64,000 nucleotides of DNA from Bacillota bacterium (GTDB lineage Bacteria; Bacillota_I; Bacilli_A; RF39; UBA660). Each line of letters opens with the position of its first letter. Within the stretch, counting starts at the first letter, position 1. This document shows positions 53,798-62,528 of this stretch, one piece after another. The notes beneath the pieces are model-generated. The model saw only the letters and a list, made by a program, of their open reading frames with translations, ran no database searches and was not told the origin of the DNA. The stretch spans positions 1 to 64,000 of the forward strand of contig SVAS01000004.1 in the NCBI GenBank assembly GCA_015059285.1. Reading direction: 5' to 3'. The position numbers were made by a program, and so were the translations under genes.

Positions 53798-54571
53798 ATG
53801 GGATTTTTAGATAAAGTAAAAAATATGTTTATTGAAGAGATTGAAGAAGATGAACCAATTAAAAAAGAAGTTATTCAAGTAGAAATACCTTCACCAAAAG
53901 TAGAAGAACCTATTAAGGAAGAAGAGCCCGCTTTAAAAAGAGAAGAAAAATTTGTTTTTCCTGTTTATTTTGATGATAAAGATTTTGAAAAAATAGAACA
54001 AGAAGAACGTAAACCAGAAATTAAACCGGTAGAAAAACCTATAAAAAGAGAAGCTTATGGGATTAAAAAAGAGGAAAAGGTTGAAAAGAAAGTGTTTAAA
54101 CCAACTCCTATTATTTCTCCTGTTTATGGTGTTTTGGATAAAAACTATAAAAAAGATGAAATAACTCATAAGAAGAAAACTTCTACAATAAGTTATAGAA
54201 CGAATGAAGCTGTTGATATTGATGATGTTCGTAAAAAAGCATATGGTACTTTAGAAGATGAATTAGAAAATAATTTATTTGAAAAAACTTCTATTTTATT
54301 TAATAACGAAGTTGATAATCAAGAAGTAGATAGCAATAACTTAATTGATGTATTTGAAGAACCAAGACATGAACAAAAAGAAGGAGCTTTAGAAGTAGTA
54401 AACGATGAAGTTGAATTAGATGATTTTGAAGAAACTGATAATTTAATAGAAGATGAATTAAATAGAAATTATGATGAAGAAGAAGTTACTAATAGTTATG
54501 TTGAAGAGTTAAATGATAGTGATTTATTTAATTTGATTGATTCTATGTATGAAAAGAAGGATGATGAATAA
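53798..54571 (+). CDS. Acidic, largely disordered protein
   Basis: 257 aa. N-terminal amphipathic helix MGFLDKVKNMFIEE, then long Glu/Lys/Pro-rich low-complexity sequence with two copies of a YG(I/V)-type short motif (EAYGIKKEE, PVYGVLDKN), then a very acidic C-terminal part with a final helix. The opening resembles SepF or similar membrane-targeting helices, but the SepF core domain is missing. Function unknown. Adjacent to a lipoprotein and a DUF948-like protein. Confidence 0.7.
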   Translation: MGFLDKVKNMFIEEIEEDEPIKKEVIQVEIPSPKVEEPIKEEEPALKREEKFVFPVYFDDKDFEKIEQEERKPEIKPVEKPIKREAYGIKKEEKVEKKVFKPTPIISPVYGVLDKNYKKDEITHKKKTSTISYRTNEAVDIDDVRKKAYGTLEDELENNLFEKTSILFNNEVDNQEVDSNNLIDVFEEPRHEQKEGALEVVNDEVELDDFEETDNLIEDELNRNYDEEEVTNSYVEELNDSDLFNLIDSMYEKKDDE

Positions 54572-54864
54572 TGATATATTTAAATGATTTATTTCCTGTA
54601 ATATTATATATTTTATTGATTATACTAGTAGTAGTACTTATTATATTTTTTATTAAAATGATTTCTACATTAAAAAAAGTAGATCAAGTTGTGGAAGATG
54701 TTAATCAAAAAGTAAATAAATTAAACGGACTTTTTAATATGGTTGATATGGCTGCTGATACTTTATCTATTATGAGTGATCGCATTGTTTCAATCATTTC
54801 AAATGGTGTTAGTAAACTATTTACTAAAAAAAGCAAAAAAAGAGAGGAAGATGAAGATGAGTAA
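54571..54864 (+). CDS. DUF948-like single-pass membrane protein
   Basis: 97 aa: N-terminal membrane helix (VILYILLIILVVVLIIFFI) and a heptad region (KKVDQVVEDVNQKVNKLNGLFNMVDMAADTL) as in DUF948/YtxG general stress proteins, ending in a charged tail. Overlaps the previous stop by one base (TAATG) and the next gene by 8 nt. In Bacillus ytxG and ytxH are likewise neighbours, which supports the assignment. Confidence 0.82.
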   Translation: MIYLNDLFPVILYILLIILVVVLIIFFIKMISTLKKVDQVVEDVNQKVNKLNGLFNMVDMAADTLSIMSDRIVSIISNGVSKLFTKKSKKREEDEDE

Positions 54865-55270
54865 GAAAAAAGGTGGCTTAGGTAAGTTTTTGTTAGGCGC
54901 TGGAATTGGTGCTGGATTAGGTATTTTATTTGCACCTAGAGCAGGTAGTGAAACAAGAAAAGAATTAAAAGTAAAATTAGATGATATGTTAAAAAAAGTA
55001 AAAGAAATAGATGTAGATGAAGTAAAAGAAGAGTTTGAAGCTAAATTATATGAAATTAAAAATGAATTAGCAGAACTAGATAAAGAAAAAGTTTTAAAAA
55101 TTGCTAAGAAAAAAGCTAAAGAAATAAAAGAAAAAACAGAAAAGCTAGTTGAATATGCTATAGAAAAAGGAACACCTATTTTAGAAGATGCTGCTGATGC
55201 TATTCGTGAAAAAGCAGTAGAAGTTACAAAAGAAGTTTTAAATAAATTAGAAAAAACAGAAGAAAAATAA
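54857..55270 (+). CDS. YtxH-like protein
   Basis: Glycine-rich membrane segment FLLGAGIGAGLGILFAPRAGSETRKEL at the N-terminus is the YtxH signature; the rest is a long charged helix. The family is induced by general stress in Bacillus and its role is unclear. Start taken at MSKKKGG, 9 nt after AGAGG; the ATG two codons earlier is possible. The ORF-track GTG start overlaps the previous gene deeply and is rejected. 137 aa. Confidence 0.88.
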   Translation: MSKKKGGLGKFLLGAGIGAGLGILFAPRAGSETRKELKVKLDDMLKKVKEIDVDEVKEEFEAKLYEIKNELAELDKEKVLKIAKKKAKEIKEKTEKLVEYAIEKGTPILEDAADAIREKAVEVTKEVLNKLEKTEEK

Positions 55271-55294
55271 AAAATACTTTTTAGTATTTTTTTT
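55268..55294 (+). terminator. Terminator of the ytxH operon
   Basis: AAAATACT / AGTATTTT stem with T tail. Confidence 0.8.
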
Positions 55295-55348
55295 GTGTTT
55301 GATAATTTATAACATTTATAGTATAATTATAGTGACTGAGGTGGAGAT

Positions 55349-55804
55349 ATGGATTTTATGAAAAGACATAAAATTAAATTAGTCTTATTAGGAGTATTTA
55401 TATTAGTTTTTATTGCTTCGTTAATTGCCCTTGTTAGCATGTTATATCCAGATTCTAAAAAAGATGTATATGGAAATCGTTTAGAAGGTATTAAGGATGT
55501 AAAAATATCTAATCAAGTTATAACAGAAATAAAGGATAAAATTTTATCTTCTGATTTTGTTGATGATACTGATTATGTATTAAAGGGTAAATTAATAACT
55601 TTTAAAATAGAAGTGAAAGCTGATACCAAAGTAACTAGTGCTAAAAAATTAGTTAGTAATATAACAGAATGTCTAAGTGAAAAAATACAAGCTTTTTATG
55701 ATATTCAAGTTATAATTATTGAAGATAAAGAAGAAAGTACAAATTATCCTGTGTTTGCATATAAACATAAAACAAGCAAAAATTTTGTTTGGACAAATAA
55801 TTAG
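55349..55804 (+). CDS. Small membrane-anchored protein, unassigned
   Basis: 151 aa: one N-terminal membrane helix (KLVLLGVFILVFIASLIALVSMLY), then an extracytoplasmic alpha/beta domain beginning YGNRLEGIKDVKIS. Pattern of alternating strands and helices with VLKGKLITFKIEV and IIIEDKEESTNYPVF. No family recognised. 18 nt upstream of the solute-binding/GGDEF gene, probably in the same operon. Confidence 0.72.
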   Translation: MDFMKRHKIKLVLLGVFILVFIASLIALVSMLYPDSKKDVYGNRLEGIKDVKISNQVITEIKDKILSSDFVDDTDYVLKGKLITFKIEVKADTKVTSAKKLVSNITECLSEKIQAFYDIQVIIIEDKEESTNYPVFAYKHKTSKNFVWTNN

Positions 55805-55822
55805 TAAGGTGGTACAAAAAAT

Positions 55823-57856
55823 ATGAAAAATAAAAAATGGTTAATAACGATTATTGTTGCCATAGTAGTAGTTTTATCGGGAATATTAGTTTTAGTTTTA
55901 AAAAATCAAGATAATGAAACAACTTTAACAATTTTAGAAAAAAGATGGATTGAAAATAATAAAAATACTGTTATAGATTTTGGCATTTTAAATGATGTTT
56001 CTATTCTAAATTATGAAGGTGAAGGAGTTTTCTTTGATTTTTTACAATCTTTAGAACAAACTACTGAGTTAGAATTTAATAAAGTTTCTTATAGTTATGG
56101 TGATGAAATAGAAAACGATTATGCCTTTAAAGTAACTAAAGAAATTGGTAAAAAAGATATATTAGTATATAGTGATAATTATGTAGTTTTAAGTAAAAAT
56201 AATTTAAAATATAATAAATTATCTGATATTAATAATCTAACTTTAGGGGTTTTAGAAACTAATATTGAAGAAGTAAATAATTACATTAATAATAGTGAAT
56301 TATTATTTAAATCTTTTGAAACAATTGATAGTTTAATTGAAGAAATAGATAAAGAAGAATCTAGTATAGATGCTATTGTTTTACCTAAGTTAGTTTTCTT
56401 AAATAAAGAGTTAGAAAATAAACTATATATAAATTATAATATTATTGAAATGCAAGATAATTATGTTATATCTTTAGGTTCAATAGATAAATTAAATGAC
56501 ATTATAACTAAATATTATAATAAATGGAAAAAAGAAGAGTATGACACTTCATATTCAAAATATTTTACTAGTACTTACTTTGCTACAAATGAAGTGGATG
56601 AACAATCTAAAGCTAAGTTTAGAAGTAAAAGATATGTTTATGGATTTGTTAGTAATCCACCATTTGATAAACCAATTGACAATAAGTTATTAGGTACAAA
56701 TAGTAGTATTATTTCGTCATTTTCACAACTTTCTAATGTAGAAATTATATATAAAGAATATAGTTCATTTAGTAAAATGTTAGAAGATTTTAATGCTAAT
56801 AAAATAGATTTTTATTTTGATATGTATCAACCTAGCGAATATAAAATGGATGTATATAAAACAGTATCTGCTTATGATGAACAAATAGTAGTTATTACGG
56901 GTATTAGTAATAATAATATTATTAATTCTACAAGTTCATTAAAAGGAAAAAAAGTATCTACTCTAAATTATACAAAAACATTTGAATTTTTAAAGAAAAT
57001 CGGCGCTAATGTTCAAGGATTTAATACAATTGATGAGCTTATTAAAGGTAGTCGCGAAGAAACTTTAATTGCTATAGATCAACTTACATATAATTATTAT
57101 TCTAAAGATGAATTAAAAAATCATAAAGTAGATTATCAATTTTCGTTAGATACAGAATATAATTATGTAATTAGAGATATTAAAGAAAATGAAATACTTA
57201 TGAATTTTTTGGATTTTTATTTAGCTTTTACTAATGAAAAAACTTTAATTAATACTGGTTATTATAATACAGTTAGAAGAAATGTAAATTTAGATTTACT
57301 TAAAAATACTTTAATTTTAATTGGTACAATAACTATAATTGGTATTGGTTATGCATTTATTAAAAAGAATAAAGATAAAAAATCTAATACAATGAAAAAA
57401 GAAGATAAATTACGTTATGTAGATATGCTTACATCTTTAAAAAATCGAAATTATTTAAATGATAATATTGAAATATGGGATGAAAGTGAAATTTATCCAC
57501 AAACTATTATTATAGTAGATTTAAATAATATTGCTTATATTAATGATAATTATGGACATCAAGAAGGAGATAATATCATTAAAGAAGCAGCTAATATACT
57601 TATTACAGATCAAATGGAAAACAGTGATATTATTAGAACAAATGGTAATGAATTCTTAATTTACTTAGTAGAATATGATGAAAAGCAAATTGTTTCATAT
57701 ATTCGTAAATTAAATAAAGATTTTAAAGAATTATCTTATGGCTTTGGTGCTGCTATTGGTTATAGTATGATTACAGATGCTATTAAAACTATAGATGATG
57801 CTATTAATGAAGCAACACTTGATATGAGAAATAATAAAGAGGAACTAAATAATTAA
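55823..57856 (+). CDS. Membrane sensor: two solute-binding-like domains plus degenerate GGDEF domain
   Basis: N-terminal membrane helix, two extracytoplasmic periplasmic-binding-like (SBP_bac_3) regions (about residues 30-230 and 260-485), a second helix (TLILIGTITIIGIGYAFI, near residue 500), and a C-terminal GGDEF-type domain. In that domain DMLTSLKNRNYL and INDNYGHQEGDNII are well kept, but the active site reads RTNGNEFLIYL instead of RxGGDEF, and the metal loop is DLNNI. Cyclic-di-GMP synthesis is therefore doubtful; it may bind GTP or act as a receiver. Ligand unknown. Confidence 0.85.
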   Translation: MKNKKWLITIIVAIVVVLSGILVLVLKNQDNETTLTILEKRWIENNKNTVIDFGILNDVSILNYEGEGVFFDFLQSLEQTTELEFNKVSYSYGDEIENDYAFKVTKEIGKKDILVYSDNYVVLSKNNLKYNKLSDINNLTLGVLETNIEEVNNYINNSELLFKSFETIDSLIEEIDKEESSIDAIVLPKLVFLNKELENKLYINYNIIEMQDNYVISLGSIDKLNDIITKYYNKWKKEEYDTSYSKYFTSTYFATNEVDEQSKAKFRSKRYVYGFVSNPPFDKPIDNKLLGTNSSIISSFSQLSNVEIIYKEYSSFSKMLEDFNANKIDFYFDMYQPSEYKMDVYKTVSAYDEQIVVITGISNNNIINSTSSLKGKKVSTLNYTKTFEFLKKIGANVQGFNTIDELIKGSREETLIAIDQLTYNYYSKDELKNHKVDYQFSLDTEYNYVIRDIKENEILMNFLDFYLAFTNEKTLINTGYYNTVRRNVNLDLLKNTLILIGTITIIGIGYAFIKKNKDKKSNTMKKEDKLRYVDMLTSLKNRNYLNDNIEIWDESEIYPQTIIIVDLNNIAYINDNYGHQEGDNIIKEAANILITDQMENSDIIRTNGNEFLIYLVEYDEKQIVSYIRKLNKDFKELSYGFGAAIGYSMITDAIKTIDDAINEATLDMRNNKEELNN

Positions 57857-57876
57857 GCAAGTTTAACTTGCTTTTT
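57854..57876 (+). terminator. Terminator before yihY-like gene
   Basis: AAGCAAGTT / AACTTGCTT stem overlapping the stop codon, followed by a T run; the AGGAGG of the next gene follows at once. Confidence 0.75.
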
Positions 57877-57887
57877 TAGGAGGTAAT

Positions 57888-58715
57888 ATGAAAAGATTAA
57901 AAAGATATATAAAAAGACTTATTAATATACTAAAAAGACCAGAAGTTAGAATTCTTCCAGGACAGATTGCTTACTTTGTTGTATTATCCGCAGTTCCTTT
58001 AATTGCTTTAATTGGATGTTTATGTTCTTTATTTTCTGTTTCATTAAATGGTGTTTTAAATATTTTTGTTGAAAATATTCCAGAAGCTGTAATAAATATA
58101 TTAAAACCAGCATTTACAAATCCTGGATTTACAGCTGGATTTTCTATTATTGTTGGTTTTATAGTAGCATCAAATGGAACTCATTCAATTATAGTAGCTA
58201 CTAATTTATTATTTAAAATTGAAACAAAAGATTATATTAAAAGAAGAATAAAAGCCTTTTTTATGTTAATAGTATTAGTACTACTTTTCTTTTTTATAGT
58301 TGTAGTACTCGGGTTTGGTAATGTTATTTTAAAAATGATATTATCATTAAAAGTATTAGCAAATGTTTCTGAATATATATATACTATATTTATACTATTA
58401 AAATGGCCTATAGCTATAGTTTTAATTTTCTTTATGGTAACGTTACTTTATACAATGGCACTTGATAAACGTATTCCAAGTAGATATATGAATAAAGGTG
58501 CTGTTTTTACAACTTGTTGTTGGTTATTAGTTACAGCAGTATATTCTTATTATGCTAGTAATTTTGCAAATTATAGCTTATTTTATGGTAATTTAGCAAA
58601 CTTAGTAGTTCTTATGATTTGGGTTTATATCCTAGCTTATATTTTTGTAATTGGTATAGCTATTAATAGTGATAATTATAATGTGGAAAAAAATGTTATT
58701 AATAAAAAGGATTAA
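57888..58715 (+). CDS. YihY/BrkB-family inner membrane protein
   Basis: Six hydrophobic helices with the family pattern: QIAYFVVLSAVPLIALIG near the N-terminus, the central SNGTHSIIVATN, and YSLFYGNLANLVVLMIWVYILAYIFVIGIAIN near the end. The family was once called ribonuclease BN but is now seen as a membrane protein of unknown (possibly transport) role. 275 aa. Start behind AGGAGG. Confidence 0.92.
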   Translation: MKRLKRYIKRLINILKRPEVRILPGQIAYFVVLSAVPLIALIGCLCSLFSVSLNGVLNIFVENIPEAVINILKPAFTNPGFTAGFSIIVGFIVASNGTHSIIVATNLLFKIETKDYIKRRIKAFFMLIVLVLLFFFIVVVLGFGNVILKMILSLKVLANVSEYIYTIFILLKWPIAIVLIFFMVTLLYTMALDKRIPSRYMNKGAVFTTCCWLLVTAVYSYYASNFANYSLFYGNLANLVVLMIWVYILAYIFVIGIAINSDNYNVEKNVINKKD

Positions 58716-58719
58716 ATAA

Positions 58720-58894
58720 GTAAATATTATTAGTGAATACATATCAATTACCAGTATGTATTTATTTACAGACTACACTAGTACCGATGTAGTTTTACTG
58801 TGAACTAATAAGTATTAATTCTTATATGGTAATATATCTCCTTTTTAATAACAGCTATTAATAAATAGTAAAACGGTTTATAGCCGTTTTTTTG
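58720..58894 (+). ncRNA. Possible structured RNA or 3' UTR upstream of cassette 5
   Basis: Gene-free stretch with nested pairings: GTAAATA (58720) with TATTTAC (58763), AATACATA with TATGTATT, ACTACA (58772) with TGTAGT (58788) flanked by ACAG/CTGT. It ends in an intrinsic terminator. No clear promoter was found, so it may be the 3' end of the yihY-like message. No known RNA family recognised. Confidence 0.35.
58871..58894 (+). terminator. Terminator before cassette 5
   Basis: AAACGG-TTTATAG-CCGTTT stem with a T run. Confidence 0.8.
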
Positions 58895-58899
58895 TTTAA

Positions 58900-58970
58900 A
58901 TTTATGTTATAGTCCTGTTCTGAAAGCTAAAAAAATATATAATAAAGCTTGTTAGAATAGGAGTGAGTTT
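58900..58970 (+). promoter_or_regulatory. Shared cassette leader (copy 5)
   Basis: TTTATGTTATAGTCCTGTTCT matches copy 2. CCTGTTCT (58914-58921) can pair with AGAATAGG (58954-58961), which overlaps the AGGAG ribosome-binding site. Confidence 0.6.
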
Positions 58971-59969
58971 ATGAAGAAAAAAGGGTTTACGTTAATTGAG
59001 TTACTAGCCGTAATAGTAATACTAGCAATAATAGCACTAATCGCAGTACCAGTTATTATAAATATTATAAGTAGTGCAAGAGAAAGTGCGTTTGAGGATA
59101 CTGCATATGGACTAATAAGTGCTGGGGAAATGTATTATGCACAAGAATTATTAGAAAATGGAATGACAAGTGATGTAGAATTCACAATTGAAGATGGAAA
59201 GTTTGTAGGAGAAAACAAATTGGAAGTTAAAGGCGCGTTACCAACAAATGGTAAAATCAAAGTTACCCGTGATGGAAAAGTAGCACTAGCGATATCAAAT
59301 GGAACAATGTGTATAACAAAGGGATACAATGATGGTAAAATTGATCTAGAAGAAGATGTGGATAATTGTGTATTACCAACAGGAGAACCACAACTAGGCA
59401 CTTTAGTATATTTAGTAAAAACAAATGATTTTGCCACCACAATTAATGCATGTGCAACAAATGGTAATGAATGTGCACCAGGAACACCATTTGCGATAGA
59501 AGTAGCCCCAGGAGAAGTTAAAAACTTCTATGTAGTAAGTGATGTCGATAATAAAGTCACATTGATTATGGATAGAAACATTGGTAATGCAGTAGAGTGG
59601 AATACATCAGGAAATAATGCAGACGGTCCAATCACAGTGTTAAATTATTTAGAAAGTCAAACAAGTAATTGGACAAATATAGCAGCGAAGGACTATACAT
59701 TAACAGATAGTGTATATGGAACAATCACAAGAGCCAATGCGCGTGCAAGAATGTTAACAGAAACAGAAGCAAATGCAATAATTGGCTATGATTGGTCATA
59801 TGAGAATTTAGATGAAGATGTAGGCCCTTGGGGTTACTGGCTAAGCTCTGCCCATACGAAACTTGCTAGCGATGCTTTGAGTGTGGGTGTTTACGGTGAC
59901 ATTGACTGCGGTGGCATCGACGCTGGCAACTTTGGTGTGCGTCCAGTAATAGAGATTTCAAAAAAATAA
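58971..59969 (+). CDS. Type IV pilin-like protein with variable C-terminal lectin-like domain (cassette 5)
   Basis: MKKKGFTLIELLAVIVIL leader and cleavage site, pilin head, cysteine pair (MCITKG...DNC), NACATNGNECAPGTPF cysteine loop, second domain from FYVVSDVDNKVTLIMDRN, then GYWLSSA...GVRPVIEISKK. 332 aa. The variable segment has lost the AW landmark (ALSV instead of AWxV), a sign of change even at a usually fixed tryptophan. The second domain is shorter before ARARMLT than in copies 3 and 4, like copy 2. Confidence 0.92.
   Translation: MKKKGFTLIELLAVIVILAIIALIAVPVIINIISSARESAFEDTAYGLISAGEMYYAQELLENGMTSDVEFTIEDGKFVGENKLEVKGALPTNGKIKVTRDGKVALAISNGTMCITKGYNDGKIDLEEDVDNCVLPTGEPQLGTLVYLVKTNDFATTINACATNGNECAPGTPFAIEVAPGEVKNFYVVSDVDNKVTLIMDRNIGNAVEWNTSGNNADGPITVLNYLESQTSNWTNIAAKDYTLTDSVYGTITRANARARMLTETEANAIIGYDWSYENLDEDVGPWGYWLSSAHTKLASDALSVGVYGDIDCGGIDAGNFGVRPVIEISKK
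59832..59945 (+). other. Variable region 5 (VR5)
   Basis: 38 codons from GYW to VRP. Among the 28 codons from GCC to TTT, 11 end in C and 13 in T. Two codons shorter than VR1-VR3. Confidence 0.65.
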
Positions 59970-59973
59970 AACA

Positions 59974-60014
59974 AAAAACTAATAACTTAATTATCAAAGT
60001 TATTAGTTTTTTTG
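59974..60014. terminator. Bidirectional terminator after cassette 5
   Basis: Perfect 15-bp stem AAAAACTAATAACTT / AAGTTATTAGTTTTT between convergent genes. Confidence 0.88.
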
Positions 60015-60938
60015 TAATTTTATTCCTTGATAAGAATTTCTTTTAACCAATTCTTTATCTATTTCGTTTAAAACTCCAAATTTTTTAATTAACCAAGTTG
60101 GCTCAATTAGATCATCTACTTTAGGATCCCCTGTAATTCTATTAATAACTATTTCTGGTCTTAATAGTTCTAGTTGATCACAAGTAATACCTACATATTC
60201 TTCTTTAGTTAATACATGAAATGGTTTTTCTTTATATAATTTGGCTAGTTCTGTATTTTTTAGAATATGAAGCATATGAATTTTGATTCCTTGAATATCT
60301 AGTTTATTTAGATATTTAACTGTATCAAGCATCATTTCTTTTGTTTCATAGGGTAGACCATTAATAATGTGAACAACGACATTAATATTTCTTTCTCTTA
60401 ATTTTTTTACCATTTGTTCAAAACATTCTAATGTATGACATCTATTAATTAAGATAGATGTTTTTTCATGTATTGTTTGCAAACCTAATTCAATAGTTAA
60501 ATAAGTTCTTTTGTTTAACTGCTCTAAATAATCCAAACATTCACTAGTTATAGCATCACACCTAGTAGCTATTGATAAACCAATAACATTTTCTTGTTTT
60601 AAAATAAGTTCATATTTTTCTTTTAATATATTTATATCAGCGTATGTATTAGTATGTGCTTGAAAGTAACCTATATATTTTCCGTCTGGCCATTTTTTAT
60701 GCATAATATTTTTTATTTCATTAAATTGTGTAACTAAATCTTGATTTTTATTTCCGGCATATTCGCCACTTCCTAAATTAGAACAATAAATACAACCTTT
60801 AGTACCAACTTTGCCATCTATATTAGGACATGTGAATCCGGCATTTAAACTTATTTTAAAAACTTTAGAGTTAAATTTATGTTTATAAAAATAATCCAAA
60901 GTATGGTATCTTTTATTTGTATCGCTGTATTTAAACAT
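60003..60938 (-). CDS. TIGR01212-type radical SAM protein (YtqA-like)
   Basis: The iron-sulfur cluster motif is CPNIDGKVGTKGCIYC (the family's spaced CxxxxxxxxxxCxxC form), followed by YFQAHTNTYA, GLSIATRCDAI and ELGLQTIH. YtqA-type proteins are oxygen-sensitive enzymes; the product is not settled. The start at the ATG of MFKYSDTNKRYHTL follows AAGTGAG; the ORF-track start adds 11 residues in front of that site. 311 aa. Its 3' end shares the terminator of cassette 5. Confidence 0.9.
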   Translation of the reverse strand: MFKYSDTNKRYHTLDYFYKHKFNSKVFKISLNAGFTCPNIDGKVGTKGCIYCSNLGSGEYAGNKNQDLVTQFNEIKNIMHKKWPDGKYIGYFQAHTNTYADINILKEKYELILKQENVIGLSIATRCDAITSECLDYLEQLNKRTYLTIELGLQTIHEKTSILINRCHTLECFEQMVKKLRERNINVVVHIINGLPYETKEMMLDTVKYLNKLDIQGIKIHMLHILKNTELAKLYKEKPFHVLTKEEYVGITCDQLELLRPEIVINRITGDPKVDDLIEPTWLIKKFGVLNEIDKELVKRNSYQGIKLQKN

Positions 60939-61032
60939 AATCTCACTTCTTTTCTTATAATATTTTATCATAAAATGTAAAAAAACTTTATAAAAACAAT
61001 AAAGTTTGATATAATTAAATAGGAGGTAAAAT

Positions 61033-62451
61033 ATGAAAAAGTATGGTTTATTAAAGGCAATAGGAATATGTTTTTTAATATTTGTTGTTCTTAGTTGGAT
61101 AATTCCAACGGGTAGTTATAGTACAGGTGAATATGTTAAGGCTTTAACTTCTCCTGTAGGACTTACAGATTTATTCTATTATCCTGTTATTACATTTGGA
61201 ACATTTATTCAATATGGATTATTATTTTTAATTCTAGGTGGATTCTATGGTGTAATGAATAAAACTGGAGTTTACAAAAAATGGGTAGATGGGATTGCTA
61301 AAAGATTTAAGGGTAAAGAAAAAAGATTTTTAATTCTTACAATTTCAATTTTAACAATCTTATCAGCACTAACAGGTTTACAACTTGCATTATTTGTTTT
61401 AGTACCATTATTAGTGGCTGTTATTTTAACTTTAGGTTACGATAAAATTGTTGCTTTTGTATCTACAGTAGGTGCCATATTAGTTGGTGGTATGGGTTCA
61501 TTATATGGAGTAAATAGTGGACATATTAATGCGGCTTTAAGCCTTGATATGCATAATAATATTATTGCTAGAATAATATTATTAGCAGTACTTACTTTCT
61601 TACTTATTATGTTTGTTATTAAAAAATCTAATTTAAAAGATAGTAAGAAAAAGACAAAAGAAGAAACTCTTTTAGAAATTCCATTATTAGATACTAAAGA
61701 AACTAGTAAAAAAAGCGTTACACCATTAGTTATTATTTTCAGTTTAGTAATGCTTGTATTATTAGTAAGTATGTATAGTTGGAATTATACATTAGGTATT
61801 ACTTTATTTGATAATGTATATGAAACTTTAATGGGAATTACTATTAAAGATTATCCAATATTTCAAAATTTAATTGGTGACATTTCACCATTTGGTTATT
61901 GGGATACATATGAAATGTGTTTTGTTTTAATAGCTGGATCTTTATTATTAGGATGGATTTATAGTATTAAATTATCTGATACTATTAAAGCTTTTTTTGA
62001 AGGCGCTAAAAAAATGTTAAAAGTTGCTTTCTATGTAACTTTAGCAAATATTGTTTTCACACTTATGATTTCAGCTTCTGATAGTTCAATATTAAATACA
62101 ATTAATCATTATTTATTATCAATGTCTGAAGGATTTAATATAGTAGTAGTATCATTACTTTCATTAGTAGGTTCTTTCTTCTATAATAATTTTTATTATT
62201 TAGCTAACATGACTTTAACTTCAGCTACTACAGTGTATACTGATACAACGATGTATGGCGTATTTGGTATTTTATTCCAAAGTTTATATAGCTTTGCTAT
62301 GTTTATTTTACCAACAAGTTTTATTTTAATAGCTGGACTTAGTATGTTGGATATTTCTTGGAAAGAATGGTTTAAATATATTTGGAAATACTTAATCCAA
62401 GCATTTATTATTATTCTTATAGCCTCAGTTATAGTATTTATACTTATATAA
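61033..62451 (+). CDS. YfcC-family (ion-transporter superfamily) membrane transporter
   Basis: About 11-12 membrane helices. The opening SWIIPTGSYSTGEY, the GGFYGVMNKTGVY region and the helical hairpin around STVGAILVGGMGSLYGVNSG resemble YfcC/DcuC-like carriers of C4-dicarboxylates, short-chain acids or basic amino acids. 472 aa is normal. The substrate cannot be told. Own ribosome-binding site AGGAGG, and a terminator follows. Confidence 0.82.
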   Translation: MKKYGLLKAIGICFLIFVVLSWIIPTGSYSTGEYVKALTSPVGLTDLFYYPVITFGTFIQYGLLFLILGGFYGVMNKTGVYKKWVDGIAKRFKGKEKRFLILTISILTILSALTGLQLALFVLVPLLVAVILTLGYDKIVAFVSTVGAILVGGMGSLYGVNSGHINAALSLDMHNNIIARIILLAVLTFLLIMFVIKKSNLKDSKKKTKEETLLEIPLLDTKETSKKSVTPLVIIFSLVMLVLLVSMYSWNYTLGITLFDNVYETLMGITIKDYPIFQNLIGDISPFGYWDTYEMCFVLIAGSLLLGWIYSIKLSDTIKAFFEGAKKMLKVAFYVTLANIVFTLMISASDSSILNTINHYLLSMSEGFNIVVVSLLSLVGSFFYNNFYYLANMTLTSATTVYTDTTMYGVFGILFQSLYSFAMFILPTSFILIAGLSMLDISWKEWFKYIWKYLIQAFIIILIASVIVFILI

Positions 62452-62474
62452 GAGATGATTACATCTCTTTTTTT
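62451..62474 (+). terminator. Terminator after the transporter
   Basis: AGAGATG / CATCTCT stem with a 4-nt loop and T run, just at the stop codon. Confidence 0.85.
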
Positions 62475-62528
62475 CTTTCTTTTCTTTTAATTCTATGATA
62501 AAATATTAATAGAAAGTAGGGCTTTTAT

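Noticed and set aside
59135-59440. Antisense ORFs recurring in the pilin cassettes (13016, 21470, 59135)
   Set aside because: They recur only because the pilin DNA itself is repeated; composition fits the complement of pilin codons.
12852-59969. Pilin cassettes as a prophage or integrated mobile element
   Set aside because: Each is a single gene between housekeeping genes, with no integrase, attachment repeats or phage genes.
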